Shown: positions 57,179 through 63,640 of the stretch, piece after piece
How positions within the stretch are numbered: the first letter of the stretch is position 1
How the letters are laid out: each line of letters opens with the position of its first letter
NCBI RefSeq assembly: GCF_030464885.1
Contig: NZ_JALPRJ010000051.1
Location: 1 to 63,640, forward strand
Length of the DNA: 63,640 nucleotides
Direction: 5' to 3'
From: Caballeronia sp. SEWSISQ10-4 2
Lineage (GTDB): Bacteria > Pseudomonadota > Gammaproteobacteria > Burkholderiales > Burkholderiaceae
The notes under the pieces: generated by a model
Told to the model about the DNA's origin: nothing
What the model saw: only the letters and a program-made list of their open reading frames with translations
Databases searched by the model: none
Position numbers and translations under genes: made by a program

Positions 57179-57934
57179 ATGCTGACCTCTCAACGAAAGA
57201 AAGCGATCCTCGAAACATTGGCGCGCGACGGGCAAGTGCTCGCCAAGCAACTCAGCGAGACATTCGGGGTATCGGAAGACACCGTGCGGCGCGACCTGCG
57301 CGAGCTGGCCAGCGAGGGCTTGCTGCAGCGCGTTCACGGCGGAGCGCTGCCCGCTTCAATGGCCGTCGCGCCGTTCGCCGAGAGGCGAGGCTTGGAGTCG
57401 TCCGCCAAACGCGCAATCGCCGCAGCGGCGGCAGCGATGATCGAAACGGGGCAAGTCGTCATAGTCGACGGCGGCACGACATCCGCTGAGCTCATCCGCC
57501 AGATCCCGCGCGATTTATCGGCGACTGTAGTGACGCATAGCCCGAGCGTTGCCGTCGGGCTGGTCGATCATCCATCGATCGAGGTGATTGTCATTGGCGG
57601 CCGGCTTTTCAAGCACTCGATCGTGACGGTCGGCGCCGCTGCCGTGGAAGCGATGTCGCATATCCAGGCCGATATCTATTTCATGGGCGTGACCGGCGTG
57701 CATCCGACGGCAGGCTTGAGCACCGGGAATTTCGAAGAGGCTTTCGTGAAGCGAGCCCTTGCGGCTCGCGCGGCGGAAACAGTGGTCCTGGCATCATCCG
57801 ACAAGATCAACGCCGCGTCGCAGTATGTGATCGGCGAAGTTACGCTGGCTCAGACGATCATCGTTGAACGGGCGACCGAGCTTGCGCTGACCAAGCCGCT
57901 AGAGGACGCCGGCATTACGATAGTCCGCGCTTAG
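57179..57934 (+). CDS. DeoR/GlpR-family transcriptional regulator
   Basis: A 251-residue DeoR-type repressor: an N-terminal winged helix at about 4-60 (QRKKAILETLARDGQVLAKQ, SEDTVRRDLRELASEGLLQRVHGGA) and a DeoRC sensor domain at about 75-240 (VVIVDGGTTSAELIRQIP, IVIGGRLFKHSIVTVG, VVLASSDKINAASQYVIGE). Such proteins sense a phosphorylated sugar or nucleoside. The ATG at 57179 is the family start; the frame opens at 57140 inside the repeats. Its operator is likely the phased repeats just upstream, and its targets the divergent NudK/DUF4406 pair and possibly the deoxyribosyltransferase. Confidence 0.92.
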   Translation: MLTSQRKKAILETLARDGQVLAKQLSETFGVSEDTVRRDLRELASEGLLQRVHGGALPASMAVAPFAERRGLESSAKRAIAAAAAAMIETGQVVIVDGGTTSAELIRQIPRDLSATVVTHSPSVAVGLVDHPSIEVIVIGGRLFKHSIVTVGAAAVEAMSHIQADIYFMGVTGVHPTAGLSTGNFEEAFVKRALAARAAETVVLASSDKINAASQYVIGEVTLAQTIIVERATELALTKPLEDAGITIVRA

Positions 57935-57976
57935 CACGGGACAAAACGCGAAAGCGATAAAGAGGCGGCATTCCAT

Positions 57977-58669
57977 TCAAGCGAACAGCCCGCTCGCGAT
58001 CATGGCGTCCAGGCAGGTTTGCGGACCGCCTACGACAATGCGGGCGCTGCACGCCAGCATGAGGTTCACGTTCAAGCCGAAATCCTCGACCGCAAAGCCC
58101 TTTGCACAATAGGCAGCGGATCCGTCCGTTCTTACCGATACACGTTCGATGAGCGGTCGATCGTCATCGACGTAAGCCCAAATCGGCTTGCCGAGCGCGG
58201 CGGCAAAACCCACTTCGAACGCGGTGCCGCTGTCCGGCTCGCCGGCTCCGCGAAAGTCGTTCAGGTTGGCCATGACGACGTCGGCGGAACGAATCGCGTC
58301 CATGTTCGCGCGGCATATCCACTGCGCTTTGACGCGCGGTTCGAGTTCGTCGGGAACCTCTTTATCGAGTGGATACAGACCGATCATTCCGCGGACCTGA
58401 CAGAGCGCTTTCAGATGCTGGCCGTGACTTGGCGCGTCGCTGCGGAAAACGTCGAAGCCTGCAAGATAGACACGCGGCGTTGCCGCTGCACGTTCGATGG
58501 GAAGCGGGGCGGGCGCAAAGTGCCCTTCACGCACTTTGCGTCGAACCCGGTTCAACTGCTTATGAACCGACGCCACCAGTTTCCCGGTGCGCGTCGCGAT
58601 TTCTTCGACGCTCAAGCCCTGGTCGACGAGTTCGATTAAGGTCAGTTGCTTCTTTGTTGGGCCGCGCAT
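57977..58669 (-). CDS. HTH-nucleoside 2-deoxyribosyltransferase fusion
   Basis: A 230-residue protein with an N-terminal helix-turn-helix of LuxR/sigma-4 type (about residues 8-42; LTLIELVDQGLSVEEIATRT and VASVHKQLNRVRRK) joined to a nucleoside 2-deoxyribosyltransferase domain (about 65-225). The latter has RVYLAGFDVFRS, VMANLNDFRGAGEPDSGTAFE with the probable catalytic glutamate, and VGFAAALGKPIWAYVDDDRP. The enzyme part transfers or hydrolyses deoxyribose between bases. The combination with a DNA-binding helix-turn-helix is unusual. It is convergent with the DeoR gene (43 bp between stops). Start at 58669; an upstream ATG at 58681 is also in frame. Confidence 0.85.
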   Translation of the reverse strand: MRGPTKKQLTLIELVDQGLSVEEIATRTGKLVASVHKQLNRVRRKVREGHFAPAPLPIERAAATPRVYLAGFDVFRSDAPSHGQHLKALCQVRGMIGLYPLDKEVPDELEPRVKAQWICRANMDAIRSADVVMANLNDFRGAGEPDSGTAFEVGFAAALGKPIWAYVDDDRPLIERVSVRTDGSAAYCAKGFAVEDFGLNVNLMLACSARIVVGGPQTCLDAMIASGLFA

Positions 58670-59145
58670 TGCTTTCCTCAAATACCGCTTCCGGCAGACA
58701 TTCCCCCATAGGGGCGTAAGTAGAATAGCGAACGCAGGTCAAGTCAAGACGCCCGTTGCACACGCCTGAAGCCTACGGTGCGACAGCACCGGGAAACCCG
58801 GCCATTTCGACGCAATCCGCATCCGGCTGACGCCGCTTTAGCGGGATGGCGTGGCCTTGGTCCTGGCATCGAGCGGTTTTCCCGGCGCCCAAGCGAAGTA
58901 TAAAGATTATCGAATTACCGCCGGTAAGCTTTGATATTGGCCCAAGCGCGCGATAGCGACGACTATCTAAGCAGGCATAGAATACCGACTTGTCCGCCAG
59001 CGCTCCCGGAGAAGCGCCAACTCCGCGACCAGCAGACCAAGAGGCGTGGCCGTAGTCGTATCTTCAACAAGCCCGATTGAGTCCATGGCAGGCAAAAATT
59101 GCGGCGCCAAGGTAGCCACGCCGCTGAGCATAAATCAGACAATCC
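58670..59145. other. Intergenic region before the diguanylate cyclase gene
   Basis: About 476 bp. Two small GC hairpins, GGTGC/GCACC and CCGGG/CCCGG, adjoin at about 58777-58802, without a T-run. A minus-strand frame of 54 codons at 58967-59131 (contains TTATPLGLLVAELALLRERW) looks somewhat protein-like but has no ribosome site and would start only 15 bp from the divergent GGDEF gene, so it is left unannotated. No riboswitch pattern was recognised. Confidence 0.4.
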
Positions 59146-60288
59146 ATGGATACGAAAATAGCGCCGTTTAGCTTGCCCCGCTGGCGATTTACGACCTGGT
59201 TATGTTATTCCGGGCCAGCTGTACCCGACGACATTCGCGTTGCGCTGATCGGGAGTCTATTTGGCACGCTGCCTATTTTCGCTGGCGGCGTGCTCAATAC
59301 CATCGCTGTTTCGCTTGTGATCGCCCTTCGCGAACCCACTGCGGCGTTTATCGCCTGGGTGGTGATTGAGGTCGTCCTGTGCGGCACGCGCCTGATTTTA
59401 TTGGTGGCGGCGCATCGGGCGGCCAGGCGTGGACAGCCGACTTTCACCGACGTCTACCTGCTGCTCGGCGTCCTTTGGGGCGCAAGCGTGGGTTACGGTG
59501 CATTTATCAGCATCCTGAGCACGGACTGGATAGCCGCAACGCTTTCCTGCTTGTCGGCTGCCGCGATGGTGGGTGGTATTTGCTTCAGAAATTTCGGTGC
59601 GCCCCGGCTGGTGGCGATCATGATTTTGTTGTCCTTGGGTCCTTGCTGTATTGCAGCGGCAATGTCCAAGGAGCTCATTCTGAGCATCACGCTTATTCAA
59701 ATTCCGTTTTATCTCGTCGCAATGAGCATTGCCGCATTTCGCCTGAACGGGCTGCTCGTTTCGACCATGAAAGCGGAACGGGAGAACGACCATCGCGCGC
59801 GCCATGACGCGCTGACCAGCTTGCCGAATCGGGCAGGGTTGATCCACGCGTCGCAAACCCGGTACAAAACAGCGTCGGAAAGCGCCGTAAAAACCGCAGT
59901 CCTTTACATTGACCTGGACGGCTTCAAACCGGTCAACGACCAGCACGGACACGAGGCCGGGGACCTCTTGCTTGTGATGATCGGCGGCCGTCTCAACGCA
60001 TTGAAGGGTGCGGAGGACATGGTGTTTCGAATTGGCGGTGACGAATTTGTCGTCACGGTCAGCGCGCTCAATCGTGAGGACGCGGCTGCATTCGCGGATC
60101 GCCTGATCAGCGAAATGTCGGCACCGTTTGCATTGACGGCCCATGTCTCGGTCAATGTGGGCGCGAGTATCGGCGTGGCATTGATTCCCGACCACGGCGC
60201 CGATGTGCTGACGGCGCTCAATGCCGCCGACAAAGCGCTGAACGTTGCCAAGGCAATGGGCAAATCGCGCTGGAGCCTCGCGTCCTAG
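59146..60288 (+). CDS. Membrane-bound GGDEF diguanylate cyclase
   Basis: A 380-residue protein with about six N-terminal membrane helices (residues about 25-210, no named sensor domain) and a C-terminal GGDEF domain starting at ARHDALTSLPNRAGL (about 218). The catalytic motif is FRIGGDEFVV near 293, and DLDGFKPVNDQHGHEAGD supplies the metal and GTP site, so the enzyme should make cyclic di-GMP. At the position of the RxxD product-inhibition site the sequence is GAED, so feedback inhibition there is probably lost. Downstream genes are not signalling genes; the stimulus is unknown. Confidence 0.9.
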   Translation: MDTKIAPFSLPRWRFTTWLCYSGPAVPDDIRVALIGSLFGTLPIFAGGVLNTIAVSLVIALREPTAAFIAWVVIEVVLCGTRLILLVAAHRAARRGQPTFTDVYLLLGVLWGASVGYGAFISILSTDWIAATLSCLSAAAMVGGICFRNFGAPRLVAIMILLSLGPCCIAAAMSKELILSITLIQIPFYLVAMSIAAFRLNGLLVSTMKAERENDHRARHDALTSLPNRAGLIHASQTRYKTASESAVKTAVLYIDLDGFKPVNDQHGHEAGDLLLVMIGGRLNALKGAEDMVFRIGGDEFVVTVSALNREDAAAFADRLISEMSAPFALTAHVSVNVGASIGVALIPDHGADVLTALNAADKALNVAKAMGKSRWSLAS

Positions 60289-60871
60289 CGTTGGTTACCA
60301 AACCTTTGCTCCGGAACTGGGTTCAGCGCTGAGCCGCCGAGCGCCCGCCTTCCTGCGCGGCTCGCTGTCGATCGAATCGTTGTATTGCTTCAGCACGGGG
60401 ATGTTCGAGGTAAGTTACTTAATACTTAGGCATCCTTGATTCAGAATCTATTGTCATGGCTGTGGTCGATTCGCGTGCCGCACCCTGGATTTATATCCGG
60501 GCGCCATCTATAACACCGTTCATCGTGCTGGCTAAAAGCATTGCGCTCAAGGTTTGACACGGCCGTAAAGCGCCGTGCCCGTTCTTATGATGATTCTCCC
60601 TGCGTCATGACTGCATGAAGCAGGGGAAAACCCCGGTCGTCCAAGCCAAACCGCCTTAACGGATCGGCACTTCTTTGTGAGCACTGCCGCCACGCTAAAG
60701 CATGCAAGGCTGACCGTCTCATGTGGGACGCCGTGTCGAGGGTATGCGTGGGTCCCGCTCATGATGGTGCTGGCTGGTGCAAGCGGTCCGGCCACGAGCA
60801 TCGCCCTTCGCGACAACTTGATTCGTCCGAGGGGTCGTCCCGCGCCACCCTTTCACTCCAAGGAGGAATTC
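60289..60871. other. Intergenic region before the NTF2-like gene
   Basis: About 583 bp with only short, pattern-free frames. The right end contains the strong AGGAGG ribosome site of the next gene and presumably its promoter. No terminator with a T-run follows the diguanylate cyclase stop. Confidence 0.4.
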
Positions 60872-61258
60872 ATGGATACACCCATGGCTGTTGTGAAGCG
60901 TGCCTATCAGGCGTTCGGCCGTAACGACATCGAGGGTGTCCTCGAGTGCATCGCCCCGACGGTCGACTGGCGGATCGTAGGCCCGGCTTCGTTACCTTTC
61001 CCAACGCAATGCCATACCCGGCAGGAGGTCGGGCGTTTCTTCAAAGAGCTGGCAGAGGATGGCGATATCACGGTGTTCGAACCACGAGAGTTCATCGACG
61101 CGAACGAGCATATTGTCGTTCTGGGATTTTTCCGGGTGACGCTTGCTAAAACCGGTAAGCCGTTCGAGTCAGAGTGGGTTCACGTCTGCACGGTCAAGAA
61201 CGGCTTGTTGACGCGCTGGATCGAGTTCTTTGACACAGCGGCGCGCGTGAATGCCTAG
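60872..61258 (+). CDS. NTF2-like (SnoaL) fold protein
   Basis: A 128-residue protein with the cone-shaped NTF2/SnoaL pattern: PMAVVKRAYQAFGRNDIEGVLE (helices 1 and 2), PTVDWRIVGPASLP, EVGRFFKELAE, ITVFEPREFIDANEHIVVLG and FESEWVHVCTVKNGLLTRWIEFFDT. Such proteins bind small hydrophobic molecules and some are ketosteroid isomerase-like enzymes; no catalytic residue set is identifiable. AGGAGG precedes the ATG at 60872 by five bases, which decides the start against an open frame reaching back to 60677. It is convergent with the XRE gene through a GC hairpin. Confidence 0.88.
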   Translation: MDTPMAVVKRAYQAFGRNDIEGVLECIAPTVDWRIVGPASLPFPTQCHTRQEVGRFFKELAEDGDITVFEPREFIDANEHIVVLGFFRVTLAKTGKPFESEWVHVCTVKNGLLTRWIEFFDTAARVNA

Positions 61259-61280
61259 GTATATGCTTGATCGACGTTCG

Positions 61281-61311
61281 GGCGCGGCACACGGGAGCGT
61301 GAGGCCGCGCC
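61281..61311. terminator. GC hairpin between convergent NTF2-like and XRE genes
   Basis: GGCGCGGC (61281-61288) and GCCGCGCC (61304-61311) form an eight-pair stem around a 15-base loop, placed between the two stop codons. There is no T-run, so its role as a terminator is only likely. Confidence 0.45.
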
Positions 61312-61316
61312 GCTAG

Positions 61317-61649
61317 TTACCGAATCAAGTGCGTGGCTGCCCTGTCTATCTTTACTCCATCTGACTTGCGTTCGTCCTCTTTGGCCGGCTTCGACCCGGC
61401 GTTCAGCCAGGTCACATCCACATGCAACAGTTCCGACAAGCGACGGCAGTCGGCGGTTCGCGGTAGCGTAATGCCGGCTCGCCACAGCGCGACATCACCC
61501 TCGGTCACACCCAATGATTTCGCCACGCGGCTGGACGAAAGCCCGGAGCGTTTGATTGTCATGTCAAGTCTTGCGGCGAATGCCCGGCCTAGCCGTTGGC
61601 TATCGCAGCTGTCGCTTACATGGTGGTCGGAAAGGGAAGGTGCGTTCAT
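61317..61649 (-). CDS. XRE-family helix-turn-helix protein
   Basis: A 110-residue protein with one XRE-type helix-turn-helix: LGRAFAARLDMTIKRSGLSS, then VAKSLGVTEGDVALWRAGIT, covering about residues 20-60, followed by RRLSELLHVDVTWLN, the usual ending of such domains, and a charged tail. A DNA-binding regulator of unknown target. No good ribosome site is seen; the frame also opens at a TTG at 61709. The ATG at 61649 is chosen. It is convergent with the NTF2-like gene. Confidence 0.7.
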   Translation of the reverse strand: MNAPSLSDHHVSDSCDSQRLGRAFAARLDMTIKRSGLSSSRVAKSLGVTEGDVALWRAGITLPRTADCRRLSELLHVDVTWLNAGSKPAKEDERKSDGVKIDRAATHLIR

Positions 61650-61982
61650 GGGTGGCGCGGGACCTGATAGACGGTTTCGGTGCTCGAACGGGGCACTGTA
61701 CGTGACCAAAGAGTCGCGTTAATGACATTACATACCCCTCACAAGAGGCAATGTGTCTGCGAGCGTACATAAGACAAAAGGGCGTAAAGGACGATCGCCG
61801 CCGTGGCACTCTTTTCATGACGTTTTGATGGCAAGCGCACATTGAGCCGGGTATTCGACAGGTGTGCAGTTTCGGCGGCACTTCTTATCGGACCGTTTGT
61901 CGAACCGGCCGGCGACGGGCGAAACGGGCGCGTCGCTTCGCATGGGCAGCGGTTGCTGCCGGCTTCAATACGAGGAGGATGC
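61650..61982. other. Intergenic region before the DUF2278 gene
   Basis: About 333 bp with no gene. The open frame that precedes the DUF2278 start (from 61842) is an in-frame extension without family pattern. No clear operator or terminator was seen. Confidence 0.4.
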
Positions 61983-62630
61983 ATGGCAGTGAATTATGGG
62001 GTGCTCAAGGGCACCGTGACCGGTCATCTTCGCAACGCCGATGACGACCACTATCAGATCCTGGTCCACGCCGGAACGACGGTCTTTCGAATTGCATCGA
62101 ACGTGAAATCGTCGGCGCCGCACGCGCCTTCAACGGTCTTGTTCGAAGAGCGGGACACGCTGCCCGACACATTGACGAGTGGCCTCGCCGCGCTGACGCC
62201 AGGGTTTACCAAGCTGCCGTCTACGCCCGGCGGTCTCTCAATTGACTATGTACGCGGCGGCCTCGTGGATACCAAAGCGATGACACCCGTTCCCGCTGAT
62301 GCAATCGGCACGACCAACGACCTGAAAGACAAACTCGAAAGCGCAGTCGTCGCGGCGATGTCCATGGAAGGATCGATCATCTACGCATTTGGATCGAGAT
62401 GGGGTCCTGAAGAAAACAAGCCGGATCAGTATTTCAAGTTTGTCCCCGGCAATGGCGTACACGACATCCACATGAACCAGGGCAACAGCGGCCAGTACGA
62501 GAAGGATAACGGTGCGTATCAGGACGGGGCGCTCATAATCGCGTATGCGGACAACACGTGGCGTGCATTTTTCTTCGCGTTCCAGTCGCAGACCTTCGAT
62601 ACAGACGACCAGGGCAATCCGATCGCGTGA
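61983..62630 (+). CDS. DUF2278 (YukJ-like) protein
   Basis: A 215-residue cytoplasmic protein of the DUF2278/YukJ family. It begins VNYGVLKGTVTGHLRNADDD, then HYQILVHAGTTVFRIASNVKS, GFTKLPSTPGGLSIDYVRGG, GSIIYAFGSRWGPE and GVHDIHMNQGNSGQY, the latter part resembling the family's conserved H-D-I-H-M-N-Q-G motif. The function is unknown. The strong AGGAGG before the ATG at 61983 fixes the start. A long inverted repeat separates it from the convergent yjdM gene. Confidence 0.88.
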   Translation: MAVNYGVLKGTVTGHLRNADDDHYQILVHAGTTVFRIASNVKSSAPHAPSTVLFEERDTLPDTLTSGLAALTPGFTKLPSTPGGLSIDYVRGGLVDTKAMTPVPADAIGTTNDLKDKLESAVVAAMSMEGSIIYAFGSRWGPEENKPDQYFKFVPGNGVHDIHMNQGNSGQYEKDNGAYQDGALIIAYADNTWRAFFFAFQSQTFDTDDQGNPIA

Positions 62631-62643
62631 AGTTGAATGCTGA

Positions 62644-62706
62644 GGGCAACTGTTTCTTGTTCGTGGAGCCATGACAGCACCATGGCTCCATGAACGCCAG
62701 TTGCCC
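62644..62706. terminator. 63-bp nested inverted repeat between convergent genes
   Basis: An outer stem GGGCAACTG (62644-62652) pairs with CAGTTGCCC (62698-62706). Inside, 62659-62673 (GTTCGTGGAGCCATG) pairs with 62681-62695 (CATGGCTCCATGAAC) except one base, around a seven-base loop. It lies between the DUF2278 stop (62630) and the yjdM stop (62708), and probably acts as a bidirectional terminator; no T-run follows. Confidence 0.65.
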
Positions 62707-62707
62707 G

Positions 62708-63049
62708 TTAAACCTTCTTCAAATAGCAGGCTTTCAGCATAAAGTTTCCAGCGTCCATTTTGCAGTCGACTTCGTGGTCGCCGCCAACCAGCCGAATGCT
62801 CTTCACCTTGGACCCGACCTTCAGCGTGATCGACGAGCCTTTCACTTTCAGGTCCTTGATCAGCACCACGGAGTCGCCGTTCGCCAGCACGTTGCCGTTG
62901 GCGTCTTTCACCACGGCGTTCGTGTCGTCATCGGCTGATGCGGCTTCCGTCATCGACCACTCATGACCGCAGTCTGCGCAGATAATGCGGTCGGCGTCCG
63001 CGTAGGTATTTTCCATCGCGCATAGCGGGCAGGCGGGGAGTGTGGACAT
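62708..63049 (-). CDS. yjdM: YjdM/PhnA-family zinc-ribbon protein
   Basis: A 113-residue protein with an N-terminal zinc ribbon (TLPACPLCAMENTYADADRI and ICADCGHEW, four cysteines in two CxxC pairs) and a C-terminal PhnA-type domain (AVVKDANGNVLANGDSVVLI, KDLKVKGSSITLKVGSKVKS, IRLVGGDHEVDCKMD). Once called alkylphosphonate uptake protein, it is not a known phosphonate transporter; the family is linked to phosphonoacetate hydrolase in some genomes, but the function here is unknown. The ATG at 63049 is preceded by AAGGAA. It is convergent with the DUF2278 gene through the inverted repeat. Confidence 0.9.
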   Translation of the reverse strand: MSTLPACPLCAMENTYADADRIICADCGHEWSMTEAASADDDTNAVVKDANGNVLANGDSVVLIKDLKVKGSSITLKVGSKVKSIRLVGGDHEVDCKMDAGNFMLKACYLKKV

Positions 63050-63133
63050 GATTCCTTCCAATAGTGATGAATTCGACGCGGTGCGAACGCGCTCCGGCGG
63101 CCGGGATTATAAGCGGCTCGCGGGCCGCGTCGT

Positions 63134-63598
63134 TTAAACCGCGCGTTTGGCTTGCTCGACGAACGCCGGACTCACATCGGCAATCCCCTGGCACCCCAAC
63201 AAGCGCATCGAAATCAGCATTTCGTCCATCATCAGCGCGAGCACTTCACTGGCCCCGGCTCCGCCGCGCGATGCGACGCCATACAGCGGTGCTCGCCCAA
63301 GCAACACGCCTCGCGCGCCTAACGCAACTGCCTTCAACGCATCGCTTCCTCGCCGCACGCCGCCATCGATAAAAATCTCCATCTGTCCGCGTACTGCATC
63401 GACAATCCCCGGCAACACCTCCAGCGGGGCAAACGTGCTCCCCAACTGCCGCCCGCCATGATTCGATACAACAATTCCATCGGCGCCGTGCGTGATGGCC
63501 AGCAATGCATCGTCGATGCCCATAACCCCTTTGACGATCACCTTGCCGCTCCAGTGCCGTCGCACCCATTCCAGATCGGTCCAGCCTAGCCCGAACTT
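63134..63598 (-). pseudogene. C-terminal part of an FMN-dependent alpha-hydroxyacid oxidase gene
   Basis: On the minus strand a frame encodes the second half of an L-lactate dehydrogenase/glycolate oxidase-type barrel: FGLGWTDLEWVRRHWSGKVIV, KGVMGIDDALLAITHGADGI, VSNHGGRQL (catalytic histidine and arginine), IDGGVRRGSDALKAVALGAR and GVLLGRAPLYG. Reading upstream, an in-frame TAA lies at 63601-63599 and another near 63626, so the first half is either missing or disrupted beyond the window. The usable start would be at 63565. Full-length members have about 350-380 residues, so this is partial or broken. Confidence 0.6.
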
Positions 63599-63640
63599 TT
63601 ACCCGTCAATTAGCCGGAACGCACGTTAGCACTGGGTTTC

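Noticed and set aside
58777..58802. Two small adjoining hairpins upstream of the GGDEF gene considered as part of a cyclic-di-GMP riboswitch
   Set aside because: The conserved core sequences of known cyclic-di-GMP riboswitches are not present and the site is more than 300 bp from the start codon.
1..63640. CRISPR arrays, tRNA or rRNA genes, integrases, insertion sequences, prophage genes
   Set aside because: No regularly spaced repeats, tRNA cloverleaf, transposase or phage structural motif could be found by inspection.

Overview
The window looks like chromosomal (probably secondary-replicon) DNA from a betaproteobacterium of the Burkholderiaceae, most like Paraburkholderia or Caballeronia. 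The pointers are the GC-rich coding sequence, a DUF4148 secreted protein, a Burkholderia-type trimeric porin, a DUF2867 protein, paired half-size YeeE/YedE transporters, and small catabolic cassettes each with their own regulator and transporter. I saw no rRNA, tRNA, CRISPR array, integrase, insertion sequence or phage gene, so this reads as a dense, stable accessory-metabolism region rather than a mobile island.

Layout. 1-4.3 kb: an HxlR regulator, then a sulfide/persulfide detoxification module (persulfide dioxygenase, SQR-like flavoprotein, two YeeE halves) flanked by wreckage of DsrE-like, TauE-like and Crp/Fnr-like genes. 4.3-9.7 kb: an Mpo1-like membrane protein, small secreted proteins, a DUF2867 protein, an alpha/beta hydrolase, a PEP mutase/isocitrate lyase family enzyme and about 900 bp without recognisable genes. 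9.7-14.1 kb: IclR regulator facing an MFS transporter/CoA-transferase/citryl-CoA lyase operon with a long palindromic operator. 14.2-17.6 kb: a three-component, cytochrome-linked GMC dehydrogenase with an RHH protein, then glyoxalase I. 17.9-21.9 kb: pxpB-pxpC-MHS transporter-DUF1445, an apparent D-glutamate/5-oxoproline module. 22.6-25.6 kb: EamA transporter, SH3 protein, GNAT and TfoX-like proteins.

25.7-30.4 kb: HutC-type GntR regulator, chemoreceptor, amidohydrolase and MFS transporter; the chemoreceptor and transporter share an AT-rich promoter motif. 30.4-38.4 kb: MocR regulator, a candidate 58-residue membrane protein, GNAT, DinB, an oxidoreductase gene interrupted by one amber codon with its divergent LysR, an AraC regulator and an MHS transporter. 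38.5-44.2 kb: purine nucleoside salvage (adenosine deaminase, NCS2 permease, LysR, Tat-exported nucleoside hydrolase, porin), taking nucleosides from the outer membrane to the cytoplasm.

44.4-51.8 kb: AraC/aldo-keto reductase pair, then a FadR-type GntR regulator, an aminotransferase of the serine/alanine-glyoxylate type and a giant FAD/4Fe-4S 2-hydroxyacid dehydrogenase, with a perfect operator palindrome. 52-55.4 kb: MFS, enoyl-CoA hydratase and CoA-transferase catabolic set. 55.4-58.7 kb: LysE exporter and a nucleotide-related cluster (DUF4406, NudK-like Nudix hydrolase, DeoR regulator, HTH-2'-deoxyribosyltransferase fusion) with helically phased repeats between the divergent genes. 59.1-63.6 kb: diguanylate cyclase, NTF2-like, XRE, DUF2278 and YjdM proteins, a 63-bp inverted repeat, and a broken FMN 2-hydroxyacid oxidase at the window end. 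Twelve intact regulators (HxlR, IclR, two GntR, MocR, two LysR, two AraC, DeoR, XRE and an RHH protein) and five MFS carriers make the region a catalogue of separately regulated catabolic cassettes.
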